NCBI GenBank assembly: GCA_040768845.1
Contig: JAXGME010000002.1
Location: 62,001-126,000, forward strand
Origin: JAEZHK01 sp040768845
GTDB lineage: Bacteria; Bacillota; Clostridia; Christensenellales; Aristaeellaceae
Direction: 5' to 3'
DNA length: 64,000 nt
The notes under the pieces were generated by a model that worked only from the letters and a program-made list of their open reading frames with translations, was not told where the DNA came from and made no database searches. Shown here piece after piece: positions 43,891-51,635 of this stretch; position 1 is the first letter of the stretch; every line of letters starts with the position of its first letter. A program made the translations under genes and the position numbers.

Positions 43891-45392
43891 CCGACCTCTC
43901 CTCCCCACGCGGCGCGCATGATGTCTTCCTGATTGAAGTGATCGCTCTCGCGGTCCAGCGCCGCCATGATGCGCCCGCCGCGCATGACGATCACGCGGTC
44001 GCTCATGCCCAGCACCTCCGGCAGCTCGGACGAAACCATGATGATGCACTTGCCCTGGCGCACCAGGTCGTTCATCACGTTGTAGACCTCGACCTTCGCG
44101 CCCACGTCGATGCCCCGGGTGGGCTCGTCAAAGATGTAGATGTCGGCGTCGCAGTTGATCCACTTGCCGATGACCACCTTCTGCTGGTTGCCGCCGGAGA
44201 GCTGCATGGTCACCTCGTTGACCGAGGGCGTCTTGATGCGCAGCGTCTTGATCAGCGCGCGGCTGTCGCGATCAATCTGGCGGTTTTTCAGGAGCGGGCC
44301 GCGCTGGAACCGCTTCATGTTGGCCAGGATCATGTTGGTCTTGACCGACTGGCTGAGCACCAAGCCCTGGCCCTTCCGGTCCTCGGTGAGAAAGGCGATG
44401 CCGTGCCGGATGGCGGCGCCGGGACTTTTGATGGATACCTTTTTTCCCTTGATGTAGATGTCGCCGCCGTCGGCCCTGTCCGCGGCGAAAATGGCGCGCA
44501 TGGTTTCGGTGCGGCCCGCGCCCACCAGCCCCGCGAAGGTCAGAATCTGCCCGCCGTAGGCCTCAAAGCTCACGTCGCGGAGCACGCCCGCCTCGCTCAG
44601 GCGGTCCACCCTGAGGTAGCATTCGCCCTTGACGCCGGGCACCTTGGGGAACTGGTTTTCCAGCGTGCGCCCCACCATCGCCCGGATCAACCGGTCGTTC
44701 GTCATGCCGCGCATGTCCTCGGTCAGGATGTGCTCGCCGTCGCGCATCACGGTGACGCGGTCGCACAGCTCAAACAGCTCCTCCAGCTTATGGGATACAA
44801 AGAGGATCGCGATGCCGCTTTCCCGAAGCCTGCGGACGGTGGTCATCAGCTGGCGGACCTCCTGCTCCCCCAGGGAGGAGGTGGGTTCGTCCATGATGAG
44901 CAGTTTCGCGTTCAGCGACACCGCCTTGGCAATCTCCACCATCTGCTGAAGGCCGATGCCCAGCTTGCCGCACTCCCTGCGCGTATCGATTTCGGGATGG
45001 CCCAGCATGGCCAGTGCCTCGTGGGCTTCCCGGTGCATTCTCGGATAATCCAGAAGGCCAAGCCGGTTTTTCACCTTCCGGCCCATGAATACGTTGTCCA
45101 CCACGCTGAGCATGGGCACGATGCCCAGCTCCTGGTACACGCAGGCGATGCCGTGCTCCCGCGCCTTGACGGGGCTGGTAAAGTTCACCTTTTTGCCGTC
45201 CACAAAGATCTCGCCCTCCTCGGGCGCGTGGACGCCGGTGAGCACCTTGATGAGCGTGGATTTTCCGGCGCCGTTCTCGCCGATCAGCCCGTGGATCTCG
45301 CCGGGACGAATGCCAATGTGCATGTCCCGCATCGCCACCACGCCGGGGAATTTCTTGGTCACATGCCGGAGCTCCACGACGTACTCGTTCAT
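43887..45392 (-). CDS. Sugar/polyol ABC transporter ATP-binding protein (RbsA/MglA type)
   Basis: A 501-residue protein with two nucleotide-binding domains. The first has Walker A IGENGAGKSTLIKVL and LIMDEPTSSL; the second has the degenerate Walker region LVGAGRTETMRAIF and signature LSGGNQQKV with IFDEPTRGIDVGAK. This asymmetry is normal for RbsA-type ATPases. It pairs with the RbsC-like permease and the binding protein encoded beside it. Confidence 0.93.
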   Translation of the reverse strand: MNEYVVELRHVTKKFPGVVAMRDMHIGIRPGEIHGLIGENGAGKSTLIKVLTGVHAPEEGEIFVDGKKVNFTSPVKAREHGIACVYQELGIVPMLSVVDNVFMGRKVKNRLGLLDYPRMHREAHEALAMLGHPEIDTRRECGKLGIGLQQMVEIAKAVSLNAKLLIMDEPTSSLGEQEVRQLMTTVRRLRESGIAILFVSHKLEELFELCDRVTVMRDGEHILTEDMRGMTNDRLIRAMVGRTLENQFPKVPGVKGECYLRVDRLSEAGVLRDVSFEAYGGQILTFAGLVGAGRTETMRAIFAADRADGGDIYIKGKKVSIKSPGAAIRHGIAFLTEDRKGQGLVLSQSVKTNMILANMKRFQRGPLLKNRQIDRDSRALIKTLRIKTPSVNEVTMQLSGGNQQKVVIGKWINCDADIYIFDEPTRGIDVGAKVEVYNVMNDLVRQGKCIIMVSSELPEVLGMSDRVIVMRGGRIMAALDRESDHFNQEDIMRAAWGGEVG

Positions 45393-45433
45393 TCAGCCAC
45401 CTCCTGATGCCGGGGCCGGGGTTCGGATGGACC

Positions 45434-45466
45434 TGCGGACGACCCGGGTGCGCCGGGTCGTCCGCA
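45434..45466 (-). terminator. Intercistronic hairpin between binding-protein and ATPase genes
   Basis: A 14-base perfect stem around a 5-base loop with no T-run. Such hairpins commonly protect the upstream part of the mRNA or partly terminate, giving more binding protein than membrane components. Confidence 0.65.
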
Positions 45467-45488
45467 GAAGGCCGTTCCGGCGCCCGGA

Positions 45489-46400
45489 TTACTTCATGAA
45501 CTCGGCGGCGTTGGACGCGTCGATGATGACGGTGTCGACCACCACGCGCTCGTCCACCTTATCGCCCTTGACGGCGCTGGCGGCGGTCCGGATGGACAGA
45601 TCGCCCATCAGCACCGGCTGCTGCGCCACGGTGGCGGTCAGCTTGCCGGCGGCGATCAGCTCCACGGCGCTGGCGTTGCCGTCAAAGCCGATGACGTTGA
45701 TGCCCTCGGCGCCCGCCGCCTCGATGGCGTTGAGCGCGCCGATGGCGGTATCGTCGTTCATGCACAGCACCAGGTTGATCTGGTCGGGATAGGAGTTGAG
45801 CAGGTCTTCCATGACCTTGGTGGCGCCGTCGGTGGTGTTGTTGCCGGAGAGCTCAGCCAGCGGCGTAATGCCCGCCTCGCTCAGCGCGCGCTCGTAGCCC
45901 GCCTTGCGCAGGTTGGAGGTGTTGTCGCCCTCCTGGCCGTAGATGATGACCGCGCCGGTCTTGTCGCCGTTGATCTTGACGCCGTACACGCCGCCGGTAT
46001 AGGCCGCCTCTTCGTTGGACGTGCCGACGAAGGAGGTCTTCTGCTCATAGGCGCAGTCGGTGTCGCAGAAGATCACAGGGCCGGTGTAGCCGGAGGACTG
46101 AAGCACGCCGATCACCGCGTCGCCGTCCAGCGGAGCGATGACGATGGCCGCCGGGTTCGACGCCAGCTGGGTCTCCAGCTGGGCCACCTGCTCGGCGATT
46201 TCCGTCTCCGCCGCCGCGCCCTGCACGTCGATGGTCACGCCCAGTTCAGCCGCCGCGGCGTCGCATCCGGCCTTCACGTTCTGCCAGTACTCGCTGGACA
46301 GGGTCTTGAGGTTGACGGCGATGGTGCCTTCCGCAAGGCCGGGAGCAAAGGCGATTATCGAGAGGAGCACAACCAACAGGATCGCGAAAGTCTTTTTCAT
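45489..46400 (-). CDS. Periplasmic-type sugar/inositol substrate-binding protein
   Basis: A 303-residue binding protein of the RbsB/IbpA type (Peripla_BP_4 fold): NLKTLSSEYWQNVKAG, PAAIVIAPLDGDAV, FCDTDCAYEQKTSFVGT, and GINVIGFDGNASAV. The N-terminus MKKTFAILLVVLLSIIAFA ends in GLA-EG, a signal peptidase I type site with no lipobox cysteine. Binding proteins of single-membrane Bacillota are usually lipoproteins, so anchoring here is unclear. First gene of the operon behind a good promoter. Inositol is the likely ligand by context. Confidence 0.9.
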   Translation of the reverse strand: MKKTFAILLVVLLSIIAFAPGLAEGTIAVNLKTLSSEYWQNVKAGCDAAAAELGVTIDVQGAAAETEIAEQVAQLETQLASNPAAIVIAPLDGDAVIGVLQSSGYTGPVIFCDTDCAYEQKTSFVGTSNEEAAYTGGVYGVKINGDKTGAVIIYGQEGDNTSNLRKAGYERALSEAGITPLAELSGNNTTDGATKVMEDLLNSYPDQINLVLCMNDDTAIGALNAIEAAGAEGINVIGFDGNASAVELIAAGKLTATVAQQPVLMGDLSIRTAASAVKGDKVDERVVVDTVIIDASNAAEFMK

Positions 46401-46497
46401 GGGTTTCCCTCCGTTCCGATATTGATCTCCGGGGCGGGGCCCGCCGCCGGCTATCCTCTAAAATCGGGGCGCCCGCCCCATGATCAACGTTGTCATC

Positions 46498-46526
46498 ATT
46501 TTATCCAGAGTGCTTTGTAAAGTCAA
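46498..46526 (-). promoter_or_regulatory. Promoter of the inositol/transketolase operon
   Basis: TTGACT and TAAAAT with 17-base spacing on the minus strand, about 98 bases before the binding-protein ATG. It lies in an AT-rich island shared with the divergent regulator. Confidence 0.8.
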
Positions 46527-46562
46527 TAGAAAATGGTGAAGTTACTCAAAATGATTGGTTTA

Positions 46563-46584
46563 TTGTGTTATTTTCTCAACACAA
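46563..46584. promoter_or_regulatory. Candidate DeoR operator
   Basis: Perfect inverted repeat TTGTGTT and AACACAA with 8-base spacing, between the two divergent promoters. Confidence 0.55.
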
Positions 46585-46597
46585 AATCTCATACGGA

Positions 46598-46627
46598 TTG
46601 ACAGGGCTTCAATGATTATGCTATGAT
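46598..46627 (+). promoter_or_regulatory. Promoter of the DeoR regulator gene
   Basis: TTGACA and TATGAT with 18-base spacing, 36 bases before the ATG. Confidence 0.75.
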
Positions 46628-46662
46628 ACACAAAAATTCCGCATGCATATCGAGGGATTTTT

Positions 46663-47439
46663 ATGAAAACCGCCCGTCTGGACGCCATGGAGCAGTACAT
46701 TCTGCAAAATGAGCAAGTTACCATATCCGATCTCAAGCGGCACTTTGAGGTTTCGATCAACACCCTCCGGCGTGATCTGGACGAATTGGAGGCCCGGGGC
46801 CACGTTTCCAAGGTCTACGGCGGGGCGGCGGCGCGCACGAGCGCCTCGCTGATCTCCATGCCGCGGCGCTTTCAGATGAGCGTGCCGGGCAAGCGCCTGA
46901 TTGGAGAACTGGCCGCCGCGGCCATCCCCGACAACACCACCGTCTTCATTGATTCCGGCTCCACCACCTACAACGTGATCCGCCACCTGGGCGCCAAAAA
47001 GGGGCTGACGCTGGTCACCCACAGCCTGATCGCCATCAACGAGGCCAGCCGCCTCAAGGAGCTCAACACGATCTCGCTGGGCGGCATCTACAACGCGTCG
47101 CTGGGTGCCTTTGTGGGGATCTCCAGCCTGGATTCCATCCGCACGCTGTCGGTGCGCATCGCCGTGATGGCCGCCACGGGCGTATCCATCAAGCGGGGGC
47201 TGACCAACACCACGTATTTTGAGGCGGAGATCAAGCGCGTGATCTCCTCCAACTGTGAAAAGATCGTGCTGATGGCCGACCACACCAAGTTTGACCACGA
47301 CGCCATGATCTCCTACTGTCCGCTGGAGCGGGTTTCCACCGTGGTCACGGACCGCCAGCCCCCCGCCCGGTACATGGACTTTTTCAAAAAGCACCGGATT
47401 GATGTGCTGTACGGAACGGAGCGCCCCGGTACCTGCTAG
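46663..47439 (+). CDS. DeoR/GlpR-family transcriptional regulator
   Basis: A 258-residue repressor-type protein. The N-terminal winged HTH contains VTISDLKRHFEVSINTLRRDL; the C-terminal DeoRC sensor domain has FIDSGSTTYNVIRHL, LVTHSLIAINEA and LMADHTKFDH. It is divergent from the inositol operon, so it likely represses it, with an operator in the shared 262-base gap and release by a pathway intermediate. B. subtilis IolR is also a DeoR protein, which fits. Confidence 0.9.
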   Translation: MKTARLDAMEQYILQNEQVTISDLKRHFEVSINTLRRDLDELEARGHVSKVYGGAAARTSASLISMPRRFQMSVPGKRLIGELAAAAIPDNTTVFIDSGSTTYNVIRHLGAKKGLTLVTHSLIAINEASRLKELNTISLGGIYNASLGAFVGISSLDSIRTLSVRIAVMAATGVSIKRGLTNTTYFEAEIKRVISSNCEKIVLMADHTKFDHDAMISYCPLERVSTVVTDRQPPARYMDFFKKHRIDVLYGTERPGTC

Positions 47440-47484
47440 CGAAGAAAGTAAAAACGCCCCCGCCCCGCCCGCGCCACTTTCCGG

Positions 47485-47513
47485 TGGACGTTCCGGGCGG
47501 GGCGTGCTATACT
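47485..47513 (+). promoter_or_regulatory. Promoter of tdh-kbl
   Basis: TGGACG and TATACT with 17-base spacing. It overlaps the 3' arm of a GC hairpin (CGCCCCGCCCG with CGGGCGGGGCG) that may end the deoR transcript. Confidence 0.5.
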
Positions 47514-47564
47514 TGGGGCTGGGAATTGATTCCTGCCCGCGGGTAAACGAGGAGGGTTGCACGC

Positions 47565-48602
47565 ATGAGGGGCGAAATGTACGCGCTGGTCAAGGCGCGC
47601 CCGGGCAAAGGGCTCGAACTGACAAAGGTTCCGATTCCGGAGGTCGGCTACGGCGAGGTGCTGATCCGCATTCGCAAGACCGCCATTTGCGGCACCGATC
47701 TGCACATCTACAACTGGGATGAATGGAGCCAGAGGCACATTGTCCCGCCGCTGACCATCGGCCACGAGTACGTGGGCGTGATCGAGGCCCTGGGCGAAGG
47801 GGTCGAAGGGCTCAAGGCGGGCCAGCGGGTCAGCGGCGAGGGCCACATCACCTGCGGCCACTGCCGCAACTGCCGCGGCGGCAATGCCCAGTGGTGCAAG
47901 CACACCGTGGGCGTGGGCGTCAACCGCGACGGCGCATTCGCCCAATACCTCTGCCTTCCGGCCAAAAACGTGGTGCCCATCGACGAGGCGCTGCCGGAGG
48001 AGGTGGTGGCCTTCTTTGACGCCTACGGCAACGCCACCCACACCGCGCTGCAGTTTGACGTGGTGGGCGAGGACGTGCTGGTGACCGGCGCGGGGCCCAT
48101 CGGCATCATGGCGGCGGCCATCTGCAAAAAGAACGGCGCGCGCCAGGTGATCATCACCGACATCAACGAATACCGGCTGGATCTGGCCCGGAAGATGGGC
48201 CTTTTCGCCATCAACGTGGGGCAAAACGACCTGGGCGAGGTGATGCGCGCCCACCACATGGTGGAAGGCTTTGACGTGGCGCTGGAGATGAGCGGCAGCG
48301 ACCAGGCGCTGCATCAGCTGCTGGACCACATGCGAAACGGCGGCAAGGTGGCGCTTTTGGGCATCTTCTCCAGGGACGCCCAGATCGACTGGAACGAGGT
48401 CATCTTCAAGGGCCTGACGCTGCAGGGCGTCTACGGCCGCAAGATGTACGAAACCTGGTACAAGATGGCCGCCATGGTGGAGAGCGGGCTGGACCTGACG
48501 CCCCTCATCACCCACCGCTTCCATTTTTCAGATTTTGAGCAGGGCTTTGCCGCGATGAATACCGGGCACAGCGGCAAGGTGATTTTGGACTGGGAGGCGT
48601 AA
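47565..48602 (+). CDS. tdh: L-threonine 3-dehydrogenase
   Basis: NAD-dependent zinc enzyme converting threonine to 2-amino-3-ketobutyrate. The 345-residue MDR-type protein has catalytic zinc ligands in AICGTDLHIY and IGHEYVGVIE, the structural zinc cysteines in CGHCRNCRGGNAQWC, the NAD motif VTGAGPIGIM, and GVYGRKMYETWYKM, typical of Tdh. GAGGAGGG precedes the ATG by about eight bases. kbl follows after three bases and would act on the product. Confidence 0.95.
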   Translation: MRGEMYALVKARPGKGLELTKVPIPEVGYGEVLIRIRKTAICGTDLHIYNWDEWSQRHIVPPLTIGHEYVGVIEALGEGVEGLKAGQRVSGEGHITCGHCRNCRGGNAQWCKHTVGVGVNRDGAFAQYLCLPAKNVVPIDEALPEEVVAFFDAYGNATHTALQFDVVGEDVLVTGAGPIGIMAAAICKKNGARQVIITDINEYRLDLARKMGLFAINVGQNDLGEVMRAHHMVEGFDVALEMSGSDQALHQLLDHMRNGGKVALLGIFSRDAQIDWNEVIFKGLTLQGVYGRKMYETWYKMAAMVESGLDLTPLITHRFHFSDFEQGFAAMNTGHSGKVILDWEA

Positions 48603-48605
48603 ACC

Positions 48606-49787
48606 ATGAAAACCGCGTTGGGGTACTTTCAGAGGGCGCTCGGGGACATCGAGGCCGCGGGTACGATGAAAAGCGAGCGGATCATCACTTCGCCGCAGCG
48701 CGCGCGCATCGACACCGCGAAGGCGAAGGGCCTTCTCAACCTGTGCGCCAACAACTATCTGGGCCTCGCCGACGACCCGGAGATCATCGCCGCGGCGAAG
48801 GCCAGCTACGATGAATGGGGGTTTGGCCTGTCCTCCGTGCGGTTCATCTGCGGCACGCAGCGGCTGCACCGGCAGCTGGAGGCGCATCTGGCGGAGTTTC
48901 TCGGCATGGAAGACGCCATCCTCTACGCCTCCTGCTTCGATGCCAACGGCGGGCTCTTTGAGGCGCTGCTCGGGCCGGAGGACGCCATCCTCTCCGACGA
49001 GCTGAACCACGCCTCCATCATCGACGGCGTGCGCCTTTGCAAGGCGAAGCGGCTGCGCTATAAAAATAACGACATGGCGGACCTCGAAGAAAAGCTCAAG
49101 GAGGCGGCCTCCGCCCGCATCCGCCTCATCGCCACCGACGGCGTGTTTTCGATGGACGGGTTCGTGGCAAACCTCCGGGGCATCTGCGATCTGGCGGAAA
49201 AGTACGACGCGCTGGTCATGGTGGATGACAGCCACGCGGTGGGCTTCATGGGCGAAAACGGCCGGGGCACGCCGGAATACGCGGGCGTCATGGGCCGCGT
49301 GGACATCCTGACGGGCACCTTCGGCAAGGCGATGGGCGGGGCGTCGGGCGGCTACACCGCCGCCTCCGGGGCGATTGTCGCGCTGCTTCGGCAAAAGTCC
49401 AGGCCCTATCTCTTTTCCAACACCCTGGCCCCGGCGGTGTGCGCCGCCACCCTCAAGGTGCTGGACATGCAGAAGGAGAGCGACGGCGCGCGGCGCCGCC
49501 TGACGGAAAATACCGCCTGGTTCCGCGGCGCGCTCAAGGCCCGGGGCTTTGACGTGCCGGAGAGCACCCATCCCATCGTGCCGGTGATGCTCTATGACGC
49601 CCGCGTCGCCGCCGAATTTGCGGCCCGCATGCTGGACATGGGCGTGTACGTGGTGGCCTTCAGCTATCCGGTGGTGCCCCAGGGCAGGGCGCGCATCCGC
49701 ACCCAGGTCAGCGCCGCCCACACCCGCGAGGATCTGGCCTTCGCGGTGGACTGCTTTTCCGCGGTCAAGCGGGCGATGAACCTGTAG
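48606..49787 (+). CDS. kbl: Glycine C-acetyltransferase (2-amino-3-ketobutyrate CoA ligase)
   Basis: PLP enzyme that splits 2-amino-3-ketobutyrate with CoA into glycine and acetyl-CoA. The 393-residue alpha-oxoamine synthase has NLCANNYLGLADDP, SVRFICGTQRLHRQLE, VDDSHAVGFMGENGRG, and the PLP lysine in TGTFGKAMGGASGG. It sits in tight order after tdh, completing threonine degradation to glycine and acetyl-CoA. Confidence 0.95.
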   Translation: MKTALGYFQRALGDIEAAGTMKSERIITSPQRARIDTAKAKGLLNLCANNYLGLADDPEIIAAAKASYDEWGFGLSSVRFICGTQRLHRQLEAHLAEFLGMEDAILYASCFDANGGLFEALLGPEDAILSDELNHASIIDGVRLCKAKRLRYKNNDMADLEEKLKEAASARIRLIATDGVFSMDGFVANLRGICDLAEKYDALVMVDDSHAVGFMGENGRGTPEYAGVMGRVDILTGTFGKAMGGASGGYTAASGAIVALLRQKSRPYLFSNTLAPAVCAATLKVLDMQKESDGARRRLTENTAWFRGALKARGFDVPESTHPIVPVMLYDARVAAEFAARMLDMGVYVVAFSYPVVPQGRARIRTQVSAAHTREDLAFAVDCFSAVKRAMNL

Positions 49788-49813
49788 CCATTTTGCTTCG
49801 GGAGGGAACGCCA

Positions 49814-50959
49814 ATGATCTACCGGCCGCTGGGCGCGTCCGGCCTCAGGGTCAGCGAGGTCGGCCTGGGCTGCGAGCATTTGCAGGACAAGCCCCTTTCC
49901 ACCATCCGGTCCGTGCTGGACGAGGCCTTTGAGCAGGGCATCAACCTCATGGACGTCTTCATGTCCCAGCCCCAGGTGCGCATGGACCTGGGCCGGGCGC
50001 TCTCCGGCCGCCGGGTGCGCATGCACATCCAGGGCCACATCGGCGCCGGATGGGTGGACGGGCAGTACTGCCGCGTGCGAAAGCCGGAGCAGTACCGGCG
50101 CTTCTTTGAGGACCTGCTCGCCTTTTTGCGCACGGACTACATGGACATCGGCATGCTGCACTTTGTGGACACCCAGGCGGACATGGACCTGGTGCTGGAG
50201 GGCGGCATGCTGGACTATGCGCGGAAGCTGAAGCAGGAGGGCGTCATCCGGGCGGTGGGCATGAGCTCCCACGATCCGGTCACGGCGCTGAAGATGATCG
50301 AAACCGGTTTGATTGACGTATTGATGTTCTCCGTCAATCCGGCCTATGACGCGATGCCGCCGGAAGCCGAGGTGGAGGACCTGATGAGCCGGGACGCCTA
50401 TTCGGGCTTTGAGGCCTTCACGCCCCGGCCGGAGCGGGTCAAGCTGTACCGCGCCTGCGAGGCGCGGGGCGTGGGTGTGACCGTGATGAAGGCGCTGGGT
50501 TCCGGCGCGCTGCTGGACGCGCGCCGCTCCCCCTTCGGCACGGCGCTGACGGCGCCCCAGTGCGTGCACTACGCGCTGACGCGGCCCGCCGTGGCCAGCG
50601 TGCTGGTGGGCTGCAAAACGCCCGGGGAGGTGCGCGCCGCCGCGGCCTACGAAACCACGCCCGGGCCGGAGCGCGACTACGCGCGGGCGCTCAGCCGCAT
50701 GCGCTTCTCCCCCGCCGGACAGTGCATGTACTGCAACCACTGCCTGCCCTGCCCGTCGGAAATTGACGTGGCCCAGGTCATGAAATACCTGGACCTGGCG
50801 GAACTGGGCGACGAGATCGGCACCGTCCGGGCCCACTACCTGGCGCTCGGGCACCGGGCGGACGAATGCGTGGCCTGCGGCGCCTGCGAAGCCAACTGCC
50901 CCTTCGAGGTGCCGGTCATTTCGCGGATGGAGCGGGCTCGGCAGGTCTTCGGCGCATAG
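49814..50959 (+). CDS. Aldo/keto reductase with C-terminal 4Fe-4S domain
   Basis: A 381-residue fusion. Residues 1 to about 280 form an aldo/keto reductase TIM barrel (MIYRPLGASGLRVSEVGLG, GVIRAVGMSSHD, SVLVGCKTPGEV). The C-terminus carries two iron-sulfur motifs, CMYCNHCLPCPSEI and CVACGACEANCPF. In the usual catalytic Tyr region the sequence reads INLMDVFMSQPQVR rather than the typical D-A/T-xxxYG, so reductase activity of the classical kind is doubtful. It follows kbl by 26 bases and ends the unit. Substrate unknown. Confidence 0.85.
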   Translation: MIYRPLGASGLRVSEVGLGCEHLQDKPLSTIRSVLDEAFEQGINLMDVFMSQPQVRMDLGRALSGRRVRMHIQGHIGAGWVDGQYCRVRKPEQYRRFFEDLLAFLRTDYMDIGMLHFVDTQADMDLVLEGGMLDYARKLKQEGVIRAVGMSSHDPVTALKMIETGLIDVLMFSVNPAYDAMPPEAEVEDLMSRDAYSGFEAFTPRPERVKLYRACEARGVGVTVMKALGSGALLDARRSPFGTALTAPQCVHYALTRPAVASVLVGCKTPGEVRAAAAYETTPGPERDYARALSRMRFSPAGQCMYCNHCLPCPSEIDVAQVMKYLDLAELGDEIGTVRAHYLALGHRADECVACGACEANCPFEVPVISRMERARQVFGA

Positions 50960-50977
50960 GGGCGGGCGCGCAAAGAG

Positions 50978-51017
50978 GCGCCGGGCCGCCGCGAACGCGG
51001 AAGGCCCGGCGCTTTTT
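50978..51017 (+). terminator. Terminator of the tdh-kbl-AKR operon
   Basis: GCGCCGGGCC (50978-50987) pairs with GGCCCGGCGC (51003-51012), followed by TTTTT. The loop contains a smaller hairpin. Confidence 0.9.
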
Positions 51018-51030
51018 CTCTGGATTTTCG

Positions 51031-51582
51031 TCAGCGCAGCGTGGTCGCGTTGCGGACGATCTTCTCCACCTCGGTCTTGAGCTGGTCCGCGCTGGCGCCG
51101 GAGCGCTGCTGCTGCGCCAGCTGCTTGACGGTGGCCACGTCCTGGGCCTCCGCCGTCACCGCCACCACCTGAATGCTGGGGTCGGCGGCCATGACCTCGC
51201 CGGCGATCATGTCGCGGATGCGCTGAGTCATCTCCCCCTTGTACTGGGGAGTGAACACCACGCCCACCAGCGCGGTGTTCCCGCTGGTTACGACGCTGCT
51301 CTCCTGGATTTCGGAGAACATGTTGATCCGGCTTTCGATGGTGGTGGCCTGGGTGGCCCAGTCAAACTGCTGGCCGGGCGACATGGTCGAACCGGGCATC
51401 GGGGTCGATCCGGGCATCATCGTGCCGCCCGCAAGGTCCGTCGCGCCGGGCATGCCGGTGACGAGCGGCACGGGCGTGGCGGTGGGCGACACATCGGTGG
51501 TCGTGCGGAAGCACCCCGCCAGCGCCAGGCTGAGCGCGACCGGCAGCATCAGAAAGAGCAAACCTTTTTTCATACCGTTCAT
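51031..51582 (-). CDS. YhcN/YlaJ-like spore lipoprotein
   Basis: A 183-residue lipoprotein: the signal peptide ends LALAGC (lipobox), followed by a Pro/Thr/Met-rich linker (PGSTPMPGSTMSPG) and a compact domain containing TIESRINMFSEIQ, ALVGVVFTPQYKGE and VKQLAQQQ that fits the YhcN/YlaJ sporulation-lipoprotein family. Such proteins associate with the forespore membrane or spore. The ATG follows GGGAGGG at 6-7 bases. It lies downstream of mtnA on the same strand, with 53 bases between. Confidence 0.78.
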   Translation of the reverse strand: MNGMKKGLLFLMLPVALSLALAGCFRTTTDVSPTATPVPLVTGMPGATDLAGGTMMPGSTPMPGSTMSPGQQFDWATQATTIESRINMFSEIQESSVVTSGNTALVGVVFTPQYKGEMTQRIRDMIAGEVMAADPSIQVVAVTAEAQDVATVKQLAQQQRSGASADQLKTEVEKIVRNATTLR

Positions 51583-51635
51583 GAAGAACCCTCCCTTGCG
51601 CCCATATTTTGCGCGTTGCGGGAGGATTTATGCAG

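Noticed and set aside
47445..47505. GC hairpin after the deoR-type gene as terminator
   Set aside because: Arms pair well, but the loop is long, there is no T-run, and it overlaps the tdh promoter, so it is mentioned only with that promoter.
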